From Pohlia nutans (Eukaryota; Streptophyta; Bryopsida; Bryales; Mniaceae), in NCBI GenBank assembly GCA_022496805.1, contig CM040088.1, positions 27,720,452-27,784,451 of the forward strand: a DNA stretch of 64,000 bases, read 5' to 3'. Below are positions 22,531-33,887 of the stretch, one piece after another. A model generated the notes under the pieces. That model worked only from the letters and a program-made list of their open reading frames with translations. It was not told the DNA's origin and searched no databases. The first letter of the stretch is position 1, and each line of letters opens with the position of its first letter. Made by a program: the position numbers and the translations under genes.

Positions 22531-23560
22531 GATGTCTACTACAATAAGTTTTGCAAAATTTCAATCTTTCTATCCAAATTAATCATTCATGCTTAGAAAT
22601 GTGTTGGAACTGGTAGCATGTTACTTGTCAAAAGTGCACCTAAATTCCCTCCTCCTAGTTCAATGTGATGTTTTTCATTCAATGCAATGGAGTTCACCCA
22701 TTTGTTTCAAAAACAAAACAAGAAAAAAAATGCACCTAAAATATAGGAAGTGCTAGAACGGGTCGAATTTAACTTCACAAATTTTCAACACAATACCATA
22801 AGTGTGTACAAAGATACCATATTTATATTTTTTGGTTTATACCCTTACTTAATTTTTAAAATAATTGTTTCACAATGTTTTTGTTTTTCAAATTTTTTCG
22901 TGCACTTCAAACATTTTTTGAAAATTATTTTTTTGAAACTGAAGTAATGGTCGAATTTCAGAAGTAGGATATGTAAAATATTTTCCACAAAACATAGCTA
23001 TAGATGATATGTAAAAATGGCTCAAATTGCCTCTAGTGTGTAAAAGGAAAAAAGGGTTGTTGAGCAAACTAAGCCCACAGTCTCGAAATAAATTAGATGA
23101 TTGCCAAAGAGGAAGTGTTAGCAGAAACCCTATTTTGTTGTAAAAAAATGCAATTTTAACAATTTTGTAGAATGGTAAATTGCACTAGAAAGTAGAAAAT
23201 AAGACCCACATTTTCTTAGTTGTAACCATTTTCATTTGAAATTAGGAACTATGTGAGGATCAAATACGACCCCGTGGGGCTCTTTGCACGCTTAGGGGTG
23301 AAGGGTTAATTTACAATTTGTTTTTTTCTTTGACACACACGAATTGCATTTTGCAACCGGCGACAAGTTTTTCAATCAAATAGTAAGACGATTTCACAGT
23401 TAGGAATCAAACCGCCAACCTCTCCATTCAGTTTGGGTACCTTACCACCATCACCTTGGTAGTTTAGGGTTATCTTGGACCTAATTAATTTACAATTTGA
23501 ATGACAATTTGAATGAGAGGGTATGTTCAATTCAAAATTTGTTACTTTTAAGTTCTCCTT
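22531..23560. other. AT-rich spacer
   Basis: No gene seen. One unpaired right-hand piggyBac-type end, with GGGTTAA at 23303-23309 preceded by CTTAGGGGTGAA. Confidence 0.55.
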
Positions 23561-23621
23561 CCTTAGCCTTGTTGGTCTCGAATCCCGCAAACCCTAACGC
23601 CTTGTTGTGGAATTTGGAGCT

Positions 23622-24218
23622 ATGGCGGTGGCAATGCTCGTCGTGTCGACATCTACCGTAGTCTTGAGCCTGCCAAGCACAATCTCTCTTAGGGATTCCT
23701 TTCGTGTCGAACAGTTTGGGATTGCATTGAAAAGTTGGCCGTGTCTTGATGTTCAAAAGCTTGGGATTGTAGGTCCGGGTTGAATTAGGGTTAGGGATGG
23801 TTCCTTGAAGAGTAGTCTGAGCGGGGAAGGGAGTAGTGGTGTGCAAGATGATGATGCGGCACTCTGGTTACGGGAGAATTTACCTCCGCAACTGGAGAAA
23901 GACGGCGTGGACGTTGAGAAGAGTAAGAGAATTGCAGAGGCCTGCGCAGATGCTTGTGCGAATTTTCTGGCGACAGGACGAGCGTTCGATCCGATGATGG
24001 TCATGGATGCCATGGAGGAGGAGATCGAGCGACGTAATTTGCGTGGAGACGATTTCCTCCCCTTTGAGCTTGGCAGGAAAGCGGCGAAAGTGTTGACGCA
24101 GAGATGGAACGAGTTGCCGGTGGCGGAAAGACCAAAGACGTATCGCCAGCACCCGTACACTAACAAGAAGGATGTTGTCGACTTCGACAAATGGCCGAAG
24201 AATATCAATTTTCCTTGA
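23622..24218 (+). pseudogene. Gene-like locus, unknown protein, possible plastid transit peptide, in-frame TGA
   Basis: The ATG at 23622 opens a frame rich in Ser, Val and Leu and poor in acidic residues (begins MAVAMLVVSTSTVVLSLPST), like a plastid transit peptide. It meets a TGA at 23781-23783, then continues in the same frame to a stop at 24216-24218. The second part is acidic and helical (DAMEEEIERRNLRGDDFLPF, GRKAAKVLTQRWNELP). GC content and codon use stand out from the surroundings, and an AAACCCTAA box, frequent in plant housekeeping and plastid-gene promoters, lies upstream at about 23589. The first in-frame ATG after the TGA is deep in the protein, so either a short intron removes the TGA or the locus is a pseudogene. 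I do not recognise the family. Confidence 0.5.
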
Positions 24219-24795
24219 CTTCTGAAGCAGTGCAGCCGCAGTGAATACATCACTAAGGTAGGGACACTTGAAATCTTTGTTTTTGCTGTTGAGCATACCC
24301 TACGTTACTGTCAGATTCGACGTATATTAATTAAAATATTTGATGTTGAAATTTTTCAGAATTTCAAAGGTAAAATTGTCGAAAGTGTATAAAATTACAA
24401 GACAGCATTGCCAAATTTTCATAAAATTCATTGAGAAACTTCATGGAGCAATTTCAAGCTACACACTCTGCCACCACGCTGGAAGGAGTCACAAACAAGA
24501 GAGTTGAATGGAAGTGGTCGAAATACACAAGTGGTTGAAATATTTGGATCCATGTTTAGACGAAAGTGAAAAATCCCTAATTGCATGTGATGAAAGGTCA
24601 CCTACTGTAAAAGTAATTCAATTGGTCACTTGCTTGCCGAATCTTGCCGAATCTGATAGTAGGCTATGGTAGTTCCTATTATTACACTGGTCAAATTCTT
24701 ATATGTTTTTGAAATAGGATTCCAAATCACCAAAGAATGTGGTATTTGGATACTGCTCGGAAAATTCAGGAAGGTCCAAAATTCTATTGGGTAAT
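24219..24795. other. 3' flank and spacer
   Basis: No gene supported. An ATG-started frame at 24737-25057 runs into the miniature element at 24796 and is not considered a gene. Confidence 0.5.
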
Positions 24796-25104
24796 AGGCC
24801 CACGCACATCGACCTCAACTGCGGGCTGCAGCCGCGGCACCGATATAAGCGGCACAGTGTTCTCATTGGAGGAGCTGCGAGAAGCTGCGAGATGCTGCAA
24901 GATGCGATTGCGCTCTCAGGGTGTCGAAAACCTGGCAGCCGCTTGCAGTCACTGTTCACGGTTGCCACAATCCTGGTTGTGCTTCACAGGCGGTATTCAA
25001 TGTCTTGTCGAAAATAGCGAGCCACTCTTAGGCTTCCACCTGTATCTTCATCAATGAAGGCTGCAGCAGCTGGCTGCAACTTGCAGCTACATGTGCGTGG
25101 GCCT
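24796..25104. mobile_element. Miniature element with AGGCCCACGCACAT ends (309 bp)
   Basis: The 14-bp perfect terminal inverted repeat AGGCCCACGCACAT / ATGTGCGTGGGCCT continues imperfectly through TGCAGC-rich DNA. Both sides are flanked by AAT (24793-24795, 25105-25107), a possible 3-bp target duplication. The interior is GC-rich and non-coding. A PIF/Harbinger-like origin is possible from the 3-bp duplication, but the motif is not diagnostic. Confidence 0.7.
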
Positions 25105-27067
25105 AATGTTCTAAAATCGCCTCTTCCAGAATAGGTACATATTGATTAAGGATGAAGGGGCTGCACATCAGCTGAACATCGGCACTTTTGAGGTCCCTGG
25201 CAATTTTGAGTGTTTCCCCCTTACCAGAGATGCAGTGCAATTGTCATTTGCTTATGCAGCAGCAGATGCAATCCCAATGCTTCATTACGTGGCTTCTTTT
25301 ATCTCTGGTTAGTTGTGTGTTTGCCTTGGCTGGACTACCTTTGAAGCAGTAAGTTGCATTGCTGTAGTAAAATCGATTTTAGTGGTAAATGGAGAATGCT
25401 GGTATGATCCGAGGTTGAGAAGAGTTGTCACATTCAACTCGACTATTGCTGAGAGATTTTGAAGGACCAGTTGATTGATGATTCCGTAGGACTAGAGCTC
25501 GGGAGCAGCGCTCGAGATTTAACATCTATACAAGACATGGGGGTTTATCGCTTACGAGTGTTATTAAAGTGGCCGTTTTTTCTCTATCTCGCAACCTTCA
25601 TAGAATTGGGTTGATACTGTTAGCTTGGAGCACGTACAAGCCAGAGCTTGTGGATTGTGCAGATATTGTAGGAATCTGTAACGGTTCTTTTTTTTCTCTG
25701 TTGAAATTGTTACTTTGAGTGTGCCTGAAGATGGAGTAGTCTTTGAGTTGAAATCAAATCAAGAATTCTTTTGCGCATAGTAATCTTCTTTGCTCTAGCA
25801 GAAGAGCCTCACTTGCTGAGAATACGATTAGCTCAACATTGCGAATGGAGGACATCGACATTTATCTGCATCATCCTTGGACGTTAACACACCTTGGGTC
25901 TTTGTGCAAAGGGCAATGTTGTTTTCCATTTTTAAAGTTGCCATCAACATGCTTGTGATGCTTGTATTTGGTTTGCGCTCACTCACGAACATGAATTCTT
26001 GCAGATATAGCTTTCGACACTGAAGTCAAAGCAACTTGATCACTCTTGGACGACAACAAAAGATGTCCTTCCATATTGAGCATCTTTGCACCGACGCTCC
26101 CTATTATCGTCAGGGGATTCAAGGATACGTACAGCAACAGCTGAGAAAGAAGACACAGACAATGTATTGTCCGGTGGAAGATTGGTTTACGGAGTTTCCA
26201 GTCGAATACTTTGTTATAAATCAGCATCAGTAATCAATGTTGAAGGAGAGAAAACATGATTAATCGTATCAACCGGAGAACGATGATCCGAGTTAACTAC
26301 CAAGGTGCCATGAACAAACCCAAGATACAATTTTAAATGGTTTGACATAGTTTACAACTAAGTTCAGTTTGCAATTCCCTCATGCATGCTGATAGTTTCC
26401 ATATGATTGTTGCTGTAATAACTTATATAAGAAGATATCTTACCGAGACAGGACCCAAATACTTACACAACAGATTAAAAGAGTGTTAGTATCCGGAATT
26501 TGCACATCATGCTGTGTGATATTTTATTAAAGAAATTCTAAAAATGTCTACTGTACTGTAGTTCACCAGGATAGTATTGACTGACGGGTCATAATATCAG
26601 CGAGATCAGATCCCTCTTCCGATAAACGACATCTGTTGTAAGGAATTCTGTGCCAACGAGACGCTGACTTTAATTTAAGATTCCTCCCGACTGCCTTGAA
26701 ATTACTGAAGTTACCGGTATGATAGAGTTATCCGTAAAGTCCCTCAAAAGTGGGTGAGTGGACTGTAGTTTGAGTGAATAGTGACGTTAATCCTCAAAAA
26801 GAACATGTGTCGGGCACTTAAAAAAAACTGTGGATGCAAACTTTGAAAGCATCAAAATCGGTGCTAAAAAACTTCTCACTCAAGTTTCTATTATTCACCT
26901 TCACACATGAAGAAGGTCATTGCTAGCCCCTTTTCTGACAATAGATTCTCGCTATATATACCTAAACCGTCCCCACTCACCCATTCTTTTGATTTCCTAG
27001 AACTTCTCTCAATAGTTTTCGTTTCTCCAAATTTTAGTCAAACTAAGGCCCACTCAACCCTTTAGTT
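25105..27067. other. Gene-poor stretch with short gene-like pieces
   Basis: A 59-codon open piece at about 25135-25311 and an open frame at 26036-26233 have coding-like composition but no ATG-to-stop gene model and no recognisable family. They may be exons or 3' UTR of an unrecognised gene, or decayed sequence. Nothing else is seen. Confidence 0.3.
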
Positions 27068-27069
27068 TA

Positions 27070-27469
27070 AGGTTGGATAACCTATTACCACCAACTTTAG
27101 CAATTTGGCCTATTTTTGGCAATGCTAAATTCGAAAAAAAGAAATGACCGCATTCAAAATAGGTTTTGATGAGGATTGCAAAAATTTGCAACATCTAATT
27201 CGCATTTGTCAATTTTATACAAAATTCCAAAGTGGAAAGTAACCTCTGACCGAAATCAAACCTCTAGGTTTCCCCATGTCCACACCATGTGGTACTAACT
27301 TTCACTCATAATGATACCCAAAACCACCAACTATTTCTTCGCAATGCTTGGCATGCCATTGGTCTACTTGAATAGTGAAATTGGTGATTTTGAGTCTCAA
27401 CTCTGATGGCCCCAAGAAAGGTCTACATGTTATAATTGGGGGAGGTGGTGGTAATAGGTTATCCAACCT
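27070..27469. mobile_element. Miniature element with TA target (400 bp)
   Basis: Perfect inverted ends of about 24 bp, starting AGGTTGGATAACCTATTACC at 27070 with its reverse complement ending at 27469, flanked by TA on each side (27068-27069, 27470-27471). TA duplication suggests a Tc1/mariner-type derivative. The interior is non-coding. Confidence 0.75.
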
Positions 27470-27783
27470 TACGGATAACTCTGATGTTTCGGGAATTTGT
27501 ACCATTTCCTCCCATCAACATTCGCATGCCATGCAGAGTACTGTTTAGAGCTGGTGACCAAAATTTCTCATGCAAGACTGACGTGGGACTGAGGATGATC
27601 TTTCCATCTTGAAAAAGTGGGCAGAAAAAGCTGATCTGGGAATCTCGAGTGGAGCAGGAATGAAATTTTTGATGCAAGGATGCAGATCACCTTGGAAACA
27701 TCAGTCATACTTTATTGAGGATATTCAATTAGAGGAAACAATGCCACTTTTTGCCAGCAGGGCTTTCACAATTACTTCACTGA

Positions 27784-28086
27784 AAGTATGGCCACCCATG
27801 CCCTCCCAGAGTCTCTCACACTCAAGAAGTAGATGAAAAGTGCCAAGGGCCCTTCAAAAATACCTCTTGACTCTCAATCCTAGCGTGTTAGAAATTGGGC
27901 CTTCAAATCACTATTTAGTTGACTATATCCTCACATTCTACTTGTGATTGGTCCATTGACTATTTGATGCGCATTTTTGATATGTGAGGGGCGTGCAAGG
28001 GTGGGGGAGTGTGAGTGCAAGGGCCCTTCAAATGTAGATGAATAATTTCTGCGAGTTAGTCCTAGCGTGCATGGGTGGGAATGCTC
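27784..28086 (+). mobile_element. 303-bp miniature element, copy 1
   Basis: Ends AAGTATGGCCACCCATGC and GCATGGGTGGGAATGCTC are imperfect inverted repeats, flanked by TGA (27781-27783, 28087-28089). An inverted copy of identical length lies at 54727-55029. Confidence 0.8.
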
Positions 28087-28179
28087 TGAGTTCGTTGTCA
28101 CTGATTATGCCTTTAGTGGGATAAAAAAAAAAAGGTACACTGATTATCCCATTTCATGAGGGGCTTATAATGCGTGTGT

Positions 28180-28330
28180 GAAATTAGGGAAGGTGATACT
28201 GAATATCATTATAATGTAAAATTAGCATGATATGAAGATTTTAGTCACTCAATAAAAAATTTAGCCCTCACTAATTTTGAGATTTGGCAAAATAGTGCGT
28301 GCTTCTGGAATTAGTACACATGCACTAAAT
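28180..28330 (+). repeat. Dispersed repeat, copy 1
   Basis: GAAGGTGATACT...AATGTAAAATTAG...CAAAATAG.GCGTG blocks recur at about 37970-38115 on the same strand. No protein signal. Confidence 0.65.
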
Positions 28331-28539
28331 AGGATAATTCATTCTTGTGATGGACAAAGTTGGATTTGTGCAAAAAGATGAAGAAAAGACAAAAGTTGGG
28401 CAAGTTACAATACACTGAATGGCAAATTTAGTGTCTCGGGACACTATTTAAATTTAGGGATATACAGTGTCCTCGTAAGAAAAAAATGAATGTAGTGTTC
28501 CAATGACATATGGCAACTTTATAATGAATGCAGGCACCT

Positions 28540-28698
28540 TTAACAATAATCCACAAGAAAACACAGTTCCCCCATGGCTATTACCATGTACTTGTGACCA
28601 ACAAAGATGTCAATGTAATGCCAAATTCAAACTAAACATACTCTGCATTAAAGGCTTCCCATACCAAAGTACACTCCACTAAATCCAGATGATAACCT
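28540..28698 (+). pseudogene. Probable non-LTR retrotransposon ORF fragment, upstream part
   Basis: A conceptual frame reads WLLPCTCDQQRCQCNAKFK then ILCIKGFPYQSTPL, a Cys-rich segment. The same protein appears to resume at 36605 on the other side of element 2, whose 5-bp target duplication AACCT separates the halves. A one-base loss just before the junction breaks the frame. I think it is the C-terminal part of a LINE-type ORF2, from remembered resemblance only. Confidence 0.45.
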
Positions 28699-29256
28699 TG
28701 TCACGGACATAGAACCTTGAGATGGGTATTGCAAAGACTAGGCCTTGAAGCCAGAGATATGTTATTGTTCAAGACTAGTTCGTGATGGGTATTGCCGTAG
28801 TTGTCCAGAGATAAGTTATTGTCCAAACTAGTTCGTGATGGGTATTGCCGTATTGTCCAGTGATAAGTTATTGTCCAAACTAGTTCGTGATGGGTATTGC
28901 CACCGACATAGAACCTTCTAGAATACTTCTAGAAGTTCTATAGGTCCTTTGATTTTTAGGATCTTTCTAGATACTTCCTAGGGACTCTCATAGTCTCTAG
29001 GAAGCCCCTTCAGAAGCTTCCTTAGTACTAGTATATCTAGGGGACGAGATGAGGGACTCTTCACTCTCGTCAACACAAGTTTAGGAGCACCCTTGAGTGT
29101 GCCTTGTCTTGTATCTTGTTCAACTATCGATTAGTTCAATATACTTTCTTGAGAACCACTCTTGTGTACTATTGCACTTCTTGTTCTTGGGTCCTTGTTC
29201 ATGTTCTTGCTCTTGTTCTCTTGTTCTCTTGTTCTTGAGTTCTTGTGTCCCTGACA
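28699..29256 (+). repeat. 5' LTR of element 2
   Basis: 558 bp. It contains three direct repeats of about 50 bp (CTAGTTCGTGATGGGTATTG blocks at about 28778-28905), a TATA-like TATAT at 29032, and a run of TTGTTCTC units near the 3' end. Confidence 0.95.
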
Positions 29257-29271
29257 GTTTGACGAGAGTGA
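29032..29271 (+). promoter_or_regulatory. TATA box and self-primer site of element 2
   Basis: TATAT lies at 29032. TCACTCTCGTCAA at 29061-29073, 29 bp downstream, is the exact 13-nt reverse complement of TTGACGAGAGTGA at 29259-29271, which begins 2 nt after the 5' LTR. This is the same design and spacing as in element 1, with a longer match. No tRNA-type primer site is present. Confidence 0.78.
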
Positions 29272-29308
29272 CATTGACAATACTAGAGTTTGGTCTTTCT
29301 TGATAAGA

Positions 29309-29472
29309 GTGGATTACCCCTTTCTTGAAAGTACTAGAGCATTCTAGAGGTTGCGGATTACCCTCCTCTAGGCTAGTATTGTTGTATGTTGTAAAATTCT
29401 TTCTTGATCAAGAGCGGATTACCCCTTTTTCAAGATTGGTTTTTAACATTTTTTGAAGGTTGCGGATTACCC
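29309..29472 (+). repeat. Four GCGGATTACCC motifs in the element 2 leader
   Basis: GTGGATTACCC at 29309 and GCGGATTACCC at 29353, 29414 and 29462. The second and fourth are flanked by short complementary arms (CTAGAGG/CCTCTAG and AAGGT/ACCTT), placing the motif in hairpin loops. The first and third copies have weaker arms. A role in RNA dimerisation or packaging is possible but is inference. Confidence 0.6.
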
Positions 29473-29535
29473 ACCTTTAAATTGTGTTTACTCATCATAG
29501 AACTCTTTAGTTTCTTTCTCTAGAGTGATTTCAAG

Positions 29536-30576
29536 ATGTCGGGAGTTGTAGATACGAGTATAGCAGACTTAGCTGAATCAAAACTAGACGCCGTTCTCAA
29601 AGCCATCGAAGCCTTGTCTATCAGGACCAATGAGATCGAGAGCTTTGTTTCTAGACTTCACAACGACCTCGGGGCTGGACCTTCACAAACGAGTCCTGCG
29701 CTTCAAGTTTTTCCATCCGGAGAACCATCAATTCTTCCAATTCAAGAGGAGAATCCATCTACTCAACATGTCGAGACTTTGAGGATCAAGGAGCCTTGGA
29801 TCAGCCTTCCAGACAAGTTCGATGGCACACTCTCAAAGTTTCGAGGGTTTGTCAATCAAATCCAACTTATTACATTTCTTCAACCCCAACGCTATCCGAC
29901 AGACGAATCGCGAGTAGGTCTAGTTGGAACCTTACTTACGGGGCAAGCTCTATCTTGGTTTGCTCCTCTGTTTGAAAAAAGATCACCGATCTTGAATAAC
30001 TTCGAGATGTTCTTAGCTGCATTTGGAGAGGCTTTTGGAGAACACGACAAGATCCGTTGGGCAACAACCAAGATTCGTTCTTTGCGACAAGGATCGCGAT
30101 CTGCATCTGTGTATGCATCAGATTTTCGACAATTAGCATGCGACATCAATTGGGACGAAGAAGCACTCATGAGTCAATTTCATTGGGGACTACGAGATGA
30201 CGTCAAGGACCTGTTATTATCTTTGTCTGATCCTCAAACACTCAGTGAGGCAATAAGTCAAGCCGTGAAGTGTGACAATCGATTATTTCAGTGACGCCAA
30301 GATCAACGTTCTTGGACTTCATCAAAACCATATAGAAGTCCTTCTCACTCGGCTGCTTCAACAAATATTTCAGGGAGTCATTCAGAAGTAGAAGACATGC
30401 AAATTGATGCGGTACGATTCAAGCCACTTACGCCACAAGAGAAAAAACGACGATTTGAAGATGGTTTATGTTTGTATTGTGGAGAACCAGGCCATAAAGC
30501 TGACAGTTGCTCCAAAAAGCAACACCGCCATACTTTCAAGACACGGAGCACGTTCGTGGGGGATCATCAACAATAA
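29536..30576 (+). pseudogene. gag: gag of element 2, in-frame stop
   Basis: ATG at 29536 after a 280-bp leader. The first 252 residues are a Ty3 Gag with an N-terminal helical segment (KLDAVLKAIEALSIRTNEI) and a capsid core (LPDKFDGTLSKFRGFVNQIQ, GQALSWFAPLFEK). A TGA at 30292-30294 interrupts it; the same frame continues through a zinc knuckle CLYCGEPGHKADSC (30469-30510) to a stop at 30574-30576. The TGA could derive from an Arg CGA by a C-to-T change. Pol lies in the -1 frame, as in element 1, but no canonical slippery heptamer is seen in the overlap. Confidence 0.9.
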
Positions 30577-32552
30577 AAAAACGAAGAGACCCAGCCACAA
30601 TAGAGACCGTGCGGTTGGACAAGTTCAAATCACAAGGTCTCTTCTTTTCCGGTCAACCCTCTCGTTGTTTTAATGTACCTTTATCTTTTATTTGTTTGAA
30701 CCTTCAAACATCCGCCTTGATAGATTCAGGAGCCTCTGCTTGTTTCATAGATGAGGATTTCGTAAAACTTCACAATATTTCTTTAGTTAAAAAACCATAT
30801 CCTATTCCTGTAGAAGTAATAGATGGACGACCCTTAGCCTCAGGTCATGTCACCCACGAAACTATTCCTTTAGAAATAGAGTTAGAAGGTCATAATAGTT
30901 TTCTTGTTTTTAATGTCATTAAAACCCCTACAAGCTCTATCATACTAGGACTATCTTGGCTTAGAAAATACAATCCCAATATAGATTGGAGTACCCTCAA
31001 AATCAAGTCATTTCCTAGCACTACGATTCCCTCAACACAACCAACTAGGTCCAAAATTCGTCACCCTAAACCATTGTTCATTGGAGCAAAGGCTTTTATG
31101 AGAGCTGCAAAACACAACAATCCGTTTGCTATTTATGCAACTCCGACTCGTGATGAAGCAACTATAGTTACGAGTATTCCGGATCAGTATAAGGAGTTTC
31201 AAGATGTTTTTGAGAAGAAAAATGCTGATATTTTACCGGAGCATCGACCTTATGACTGCGCGATTGATCTGCAAGACGGCGCGCAACCACCTTTTGGCCC
31301 AATTTACAACCTCTTGCAAAACGAACTCGTAGCGTTGAAGGAATATATTGAAGAAAATCTCGCCAAAAACTTCATCCGTCACTCGAAGTCTCCAGCTGGT
31401 GCCCCAATACTCTTTGTCAAGAAGAAGGACGGCTCTTTACGAATGTGTGTTGATTATCGCGGCCTGAATAAGATTACTGTGAAGAATCGATACCCGTTGC
31501 CGTTGATATCTGGACTTCTAGATCAACTTGGACAGGCCAAGATCTATACAAAGATTGATTTACGCGGAGCTTACAACCTAGTACGCGTTAAAGAAGGGGA
31601 CGAATGGAAAACTGCATTTCGAACAAGGTATGGTCATTTTGAATACAATGTCATGCCTTTTGGACTTACAAATGCACCTGCCATATTTCAACATTTGATG
31701 AACGACGTCTTCCGGGAATTTTTGGATAAGTTTGTCGTGTGCTATTTGGATGACATCTTAATCTATTCCAAGAATGTTGAAGAACATGAAGAACATGTGA
31801 AGCTTGTATTACAAAAATTACGAGATGCTGGATTATACCCAAAAGCAGAAAAGTGCGTATTTCATCAACCGCAAGTGGAGTTTCTTGGGTATATTATTTC
31901 CAATGAAGGTTTATCTAGGGATCCAAAGAAGATTGAAGCTATCACGAATTGGTTAACTCCCCGAACGGTACGTGATGTACAATGTTTTCTCAGATTTGCT
32001 AATTTTTATCGAATTTTCATCCAGAATTATTTTCAAATTGCTGCTGCATTGACTCGATTGACATGCAAAGACAAGCTCGATTGGGGACTTGAATCGGACA
32101 ATGCTTTTCAAAATCTGAAGACTGCTTTTACAACGGCTCCAATTTTGATTCATCCAGACTTCTCAAAACCATTTTACATGGAGACTGATGCATCAGACTT
32201 TGCATTAGGTGCAGTATTATCGCAAAAGGGAGATGACGCAAAACTTCATCCAGTTGCGTTCTATTCTAGAAAATTCTCTGCTGCAGAAATCAACTACGAG
32301 ATCCATGACAAAGAACTACTTGCTATAGTGGACTCGTTTCAAGAATGGCGTCATTTTCTTGAAGGCGCTTCGCACCAGGTAACTGTATACACAGATCACA
32401 AAAATCTTGAATATTTTATGTCAGCTCGTGTATTAAATTATCGGCAAGCTCGTTGAAACATGTCATTATCTCGTTTTGACTTTGTCATCACATATCGACC
32501 TGAAAGACAACAAGGATTATCAGATGCTTTGTCTCGAAGATCCTATCTTGCG
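30507..32552 (+). pseudogene. pol: pol of element 2, first part (PR-RT-RNase H), in-frame stop
   Basis: This frame overlaps the end of gag in the -1 frame and has no own ATG start. Protease motif ALIDSGASA (Asp codon 30723); reverse transcriptase with MCVDYRGLNK, MPFGLTNAPAIF and catalytic YLDD (about 31743-31754); RNase H from ETDAS (about 32181). A TGA at 32454-32456 replaces the conserved Trp that follows RQAR. The same frame continues through the RNase H end (SDALSRR) until the solo LTR at 32554. All RT catalytic residues are intact. Confidence 0.92.
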
Positions 32553-32553
32553 C

Positions 32554-33887
32554 TGTCGCGATGCAAATGCGCATATAGTGTAAAACTTATAGTATTGTTA
32601 TTTTGATGAGTTTTAAGATATCTCATTTAAAGAAGAAATGAATAGGGAATATTTGAGAAAGATTATGAATTGATTCATAATCTCTACAAGGTTTTAATTG
32701 CCTTGTGTTTTGACTAATAAGAGTCAAACTTTACATTTATCTTCTTAGAATGAGTTTTGATATTTAATTTGAGTTTTGATAGTTGTTGAAAAGAAAGGTG
32801 AAGATTGTTTTACCTTTCTTTTAGTTTTTTGTGAGTTTATCATTAAAATAAGCGAATGGATAGAGGTATGGGAGACTTTTGGGTCACCCAATTAGTTTTA
32901 GGGTGCCCATGTGGCTAGGTATGGGCTGATGTGTTCCCCCTTGTGGCTTGATAAGGGGGGCCTTCTTCTCCCGAACCTCATTCTTCTTGTGTTCATGTTT
33001 TAGTTTTTTAGTTTTGTGCCGTGTGTTTGAGGACAAGTGACTTACTGTGTATAGCTCGGATTTCAATGAAATTTTGAGAGCACGTTCCTCTTCTTGTTGT
33101 GATTCCAATGGTGTGTGGCGCTTGTCATTTGGAGTTAGTATGAGAAAGTTATGCCTTGAGAAGTGAAAGAGGGTTTAGTGCCGTCGAAATTCAAAGGCAG
33201 TCGCTTTAAACTCTTGTAGAAATTTGTATAATGATCGATTAGTTTTGAAATTTTGTGAGCACATGTGTTATGTTGATAGCTTTCTAAAAAGCTATTAAAC
33301 TCTTGTTTTGGAGTTAGGACGTGAAAGTTATGCTTGTAGAAGTTTGAGGGTGTGAAACTGCCGCTCAATATAGAAGTTCCATATTTGACGAAGTATAGAA
33401 AACGGACAGTATGATAGTTTAAGCTAAGATTTACAGGCAACGTAGATGGTGATGTTAGCTTTCTAAAACATTATGGCATCATGTATTTGGAGCTTTTATG
33501 AAGATGATATGCGTCCCGAAGTGGAGAGATGTACAGCTGCCGTGAATATTTGGAGTCTCAACTTCAGCACGCTATAAATATTGAATGGTAAATCATTTTC
33601 TCTTGAAATTTTTACAGATTGTGTAGCTTTGTGTTAGCTTTCCAGAAAGTTATAGCACACTTGATTTGGAGCAAGTATGTGTTTGTGGCATTCATTTGAA
33701 TGCTGACAGTGTTTTTAAAGGTTTAAGCCTTTACACGGTTTGCTATTTTGCAAAATAAAACATAGATTTGGGTTTTTAATGGTATAAACAATAAATTACA
33801 CTATCATATTTCCCCATACCTTGAATTCAAACTAGTTGCAGCTAGAAACCCCGCGTTTTCCCAGAGCAAAACCCTCTCTACCCGACA
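32554..33887 (+). mobile_element. Second solo LTR (1334 bp), inserted in pol of element 2
   Basis: TGTCGCGATGC...CTACCCGACA, with about ten substitutions and a 1-bp indel relative to the copy at 2908-4242. It is flanked by the 4-bp duplication GCGC (32550-32553, 33888-33891). Removing the insertion and one target copy leaves the pol frame open across the junction, so it landed cleanly in coding sequence. The same 179-bp internal periodicity is present. Copy numbers elsewhere are unknown. Confidence 0.88.

Noticed and set aside
24737..25057. ATG-started 106-codon ORF
   Set aside because: Most of it lies in a miniature transposon with perfect inverted ends (24796-25104).
30574..30582. AAAAAAC as a slippery site for element 2
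   Set aside because: In the gag frame the stop codon TAA comes before the heptamer, so ribosomes would not reach it in that phase.
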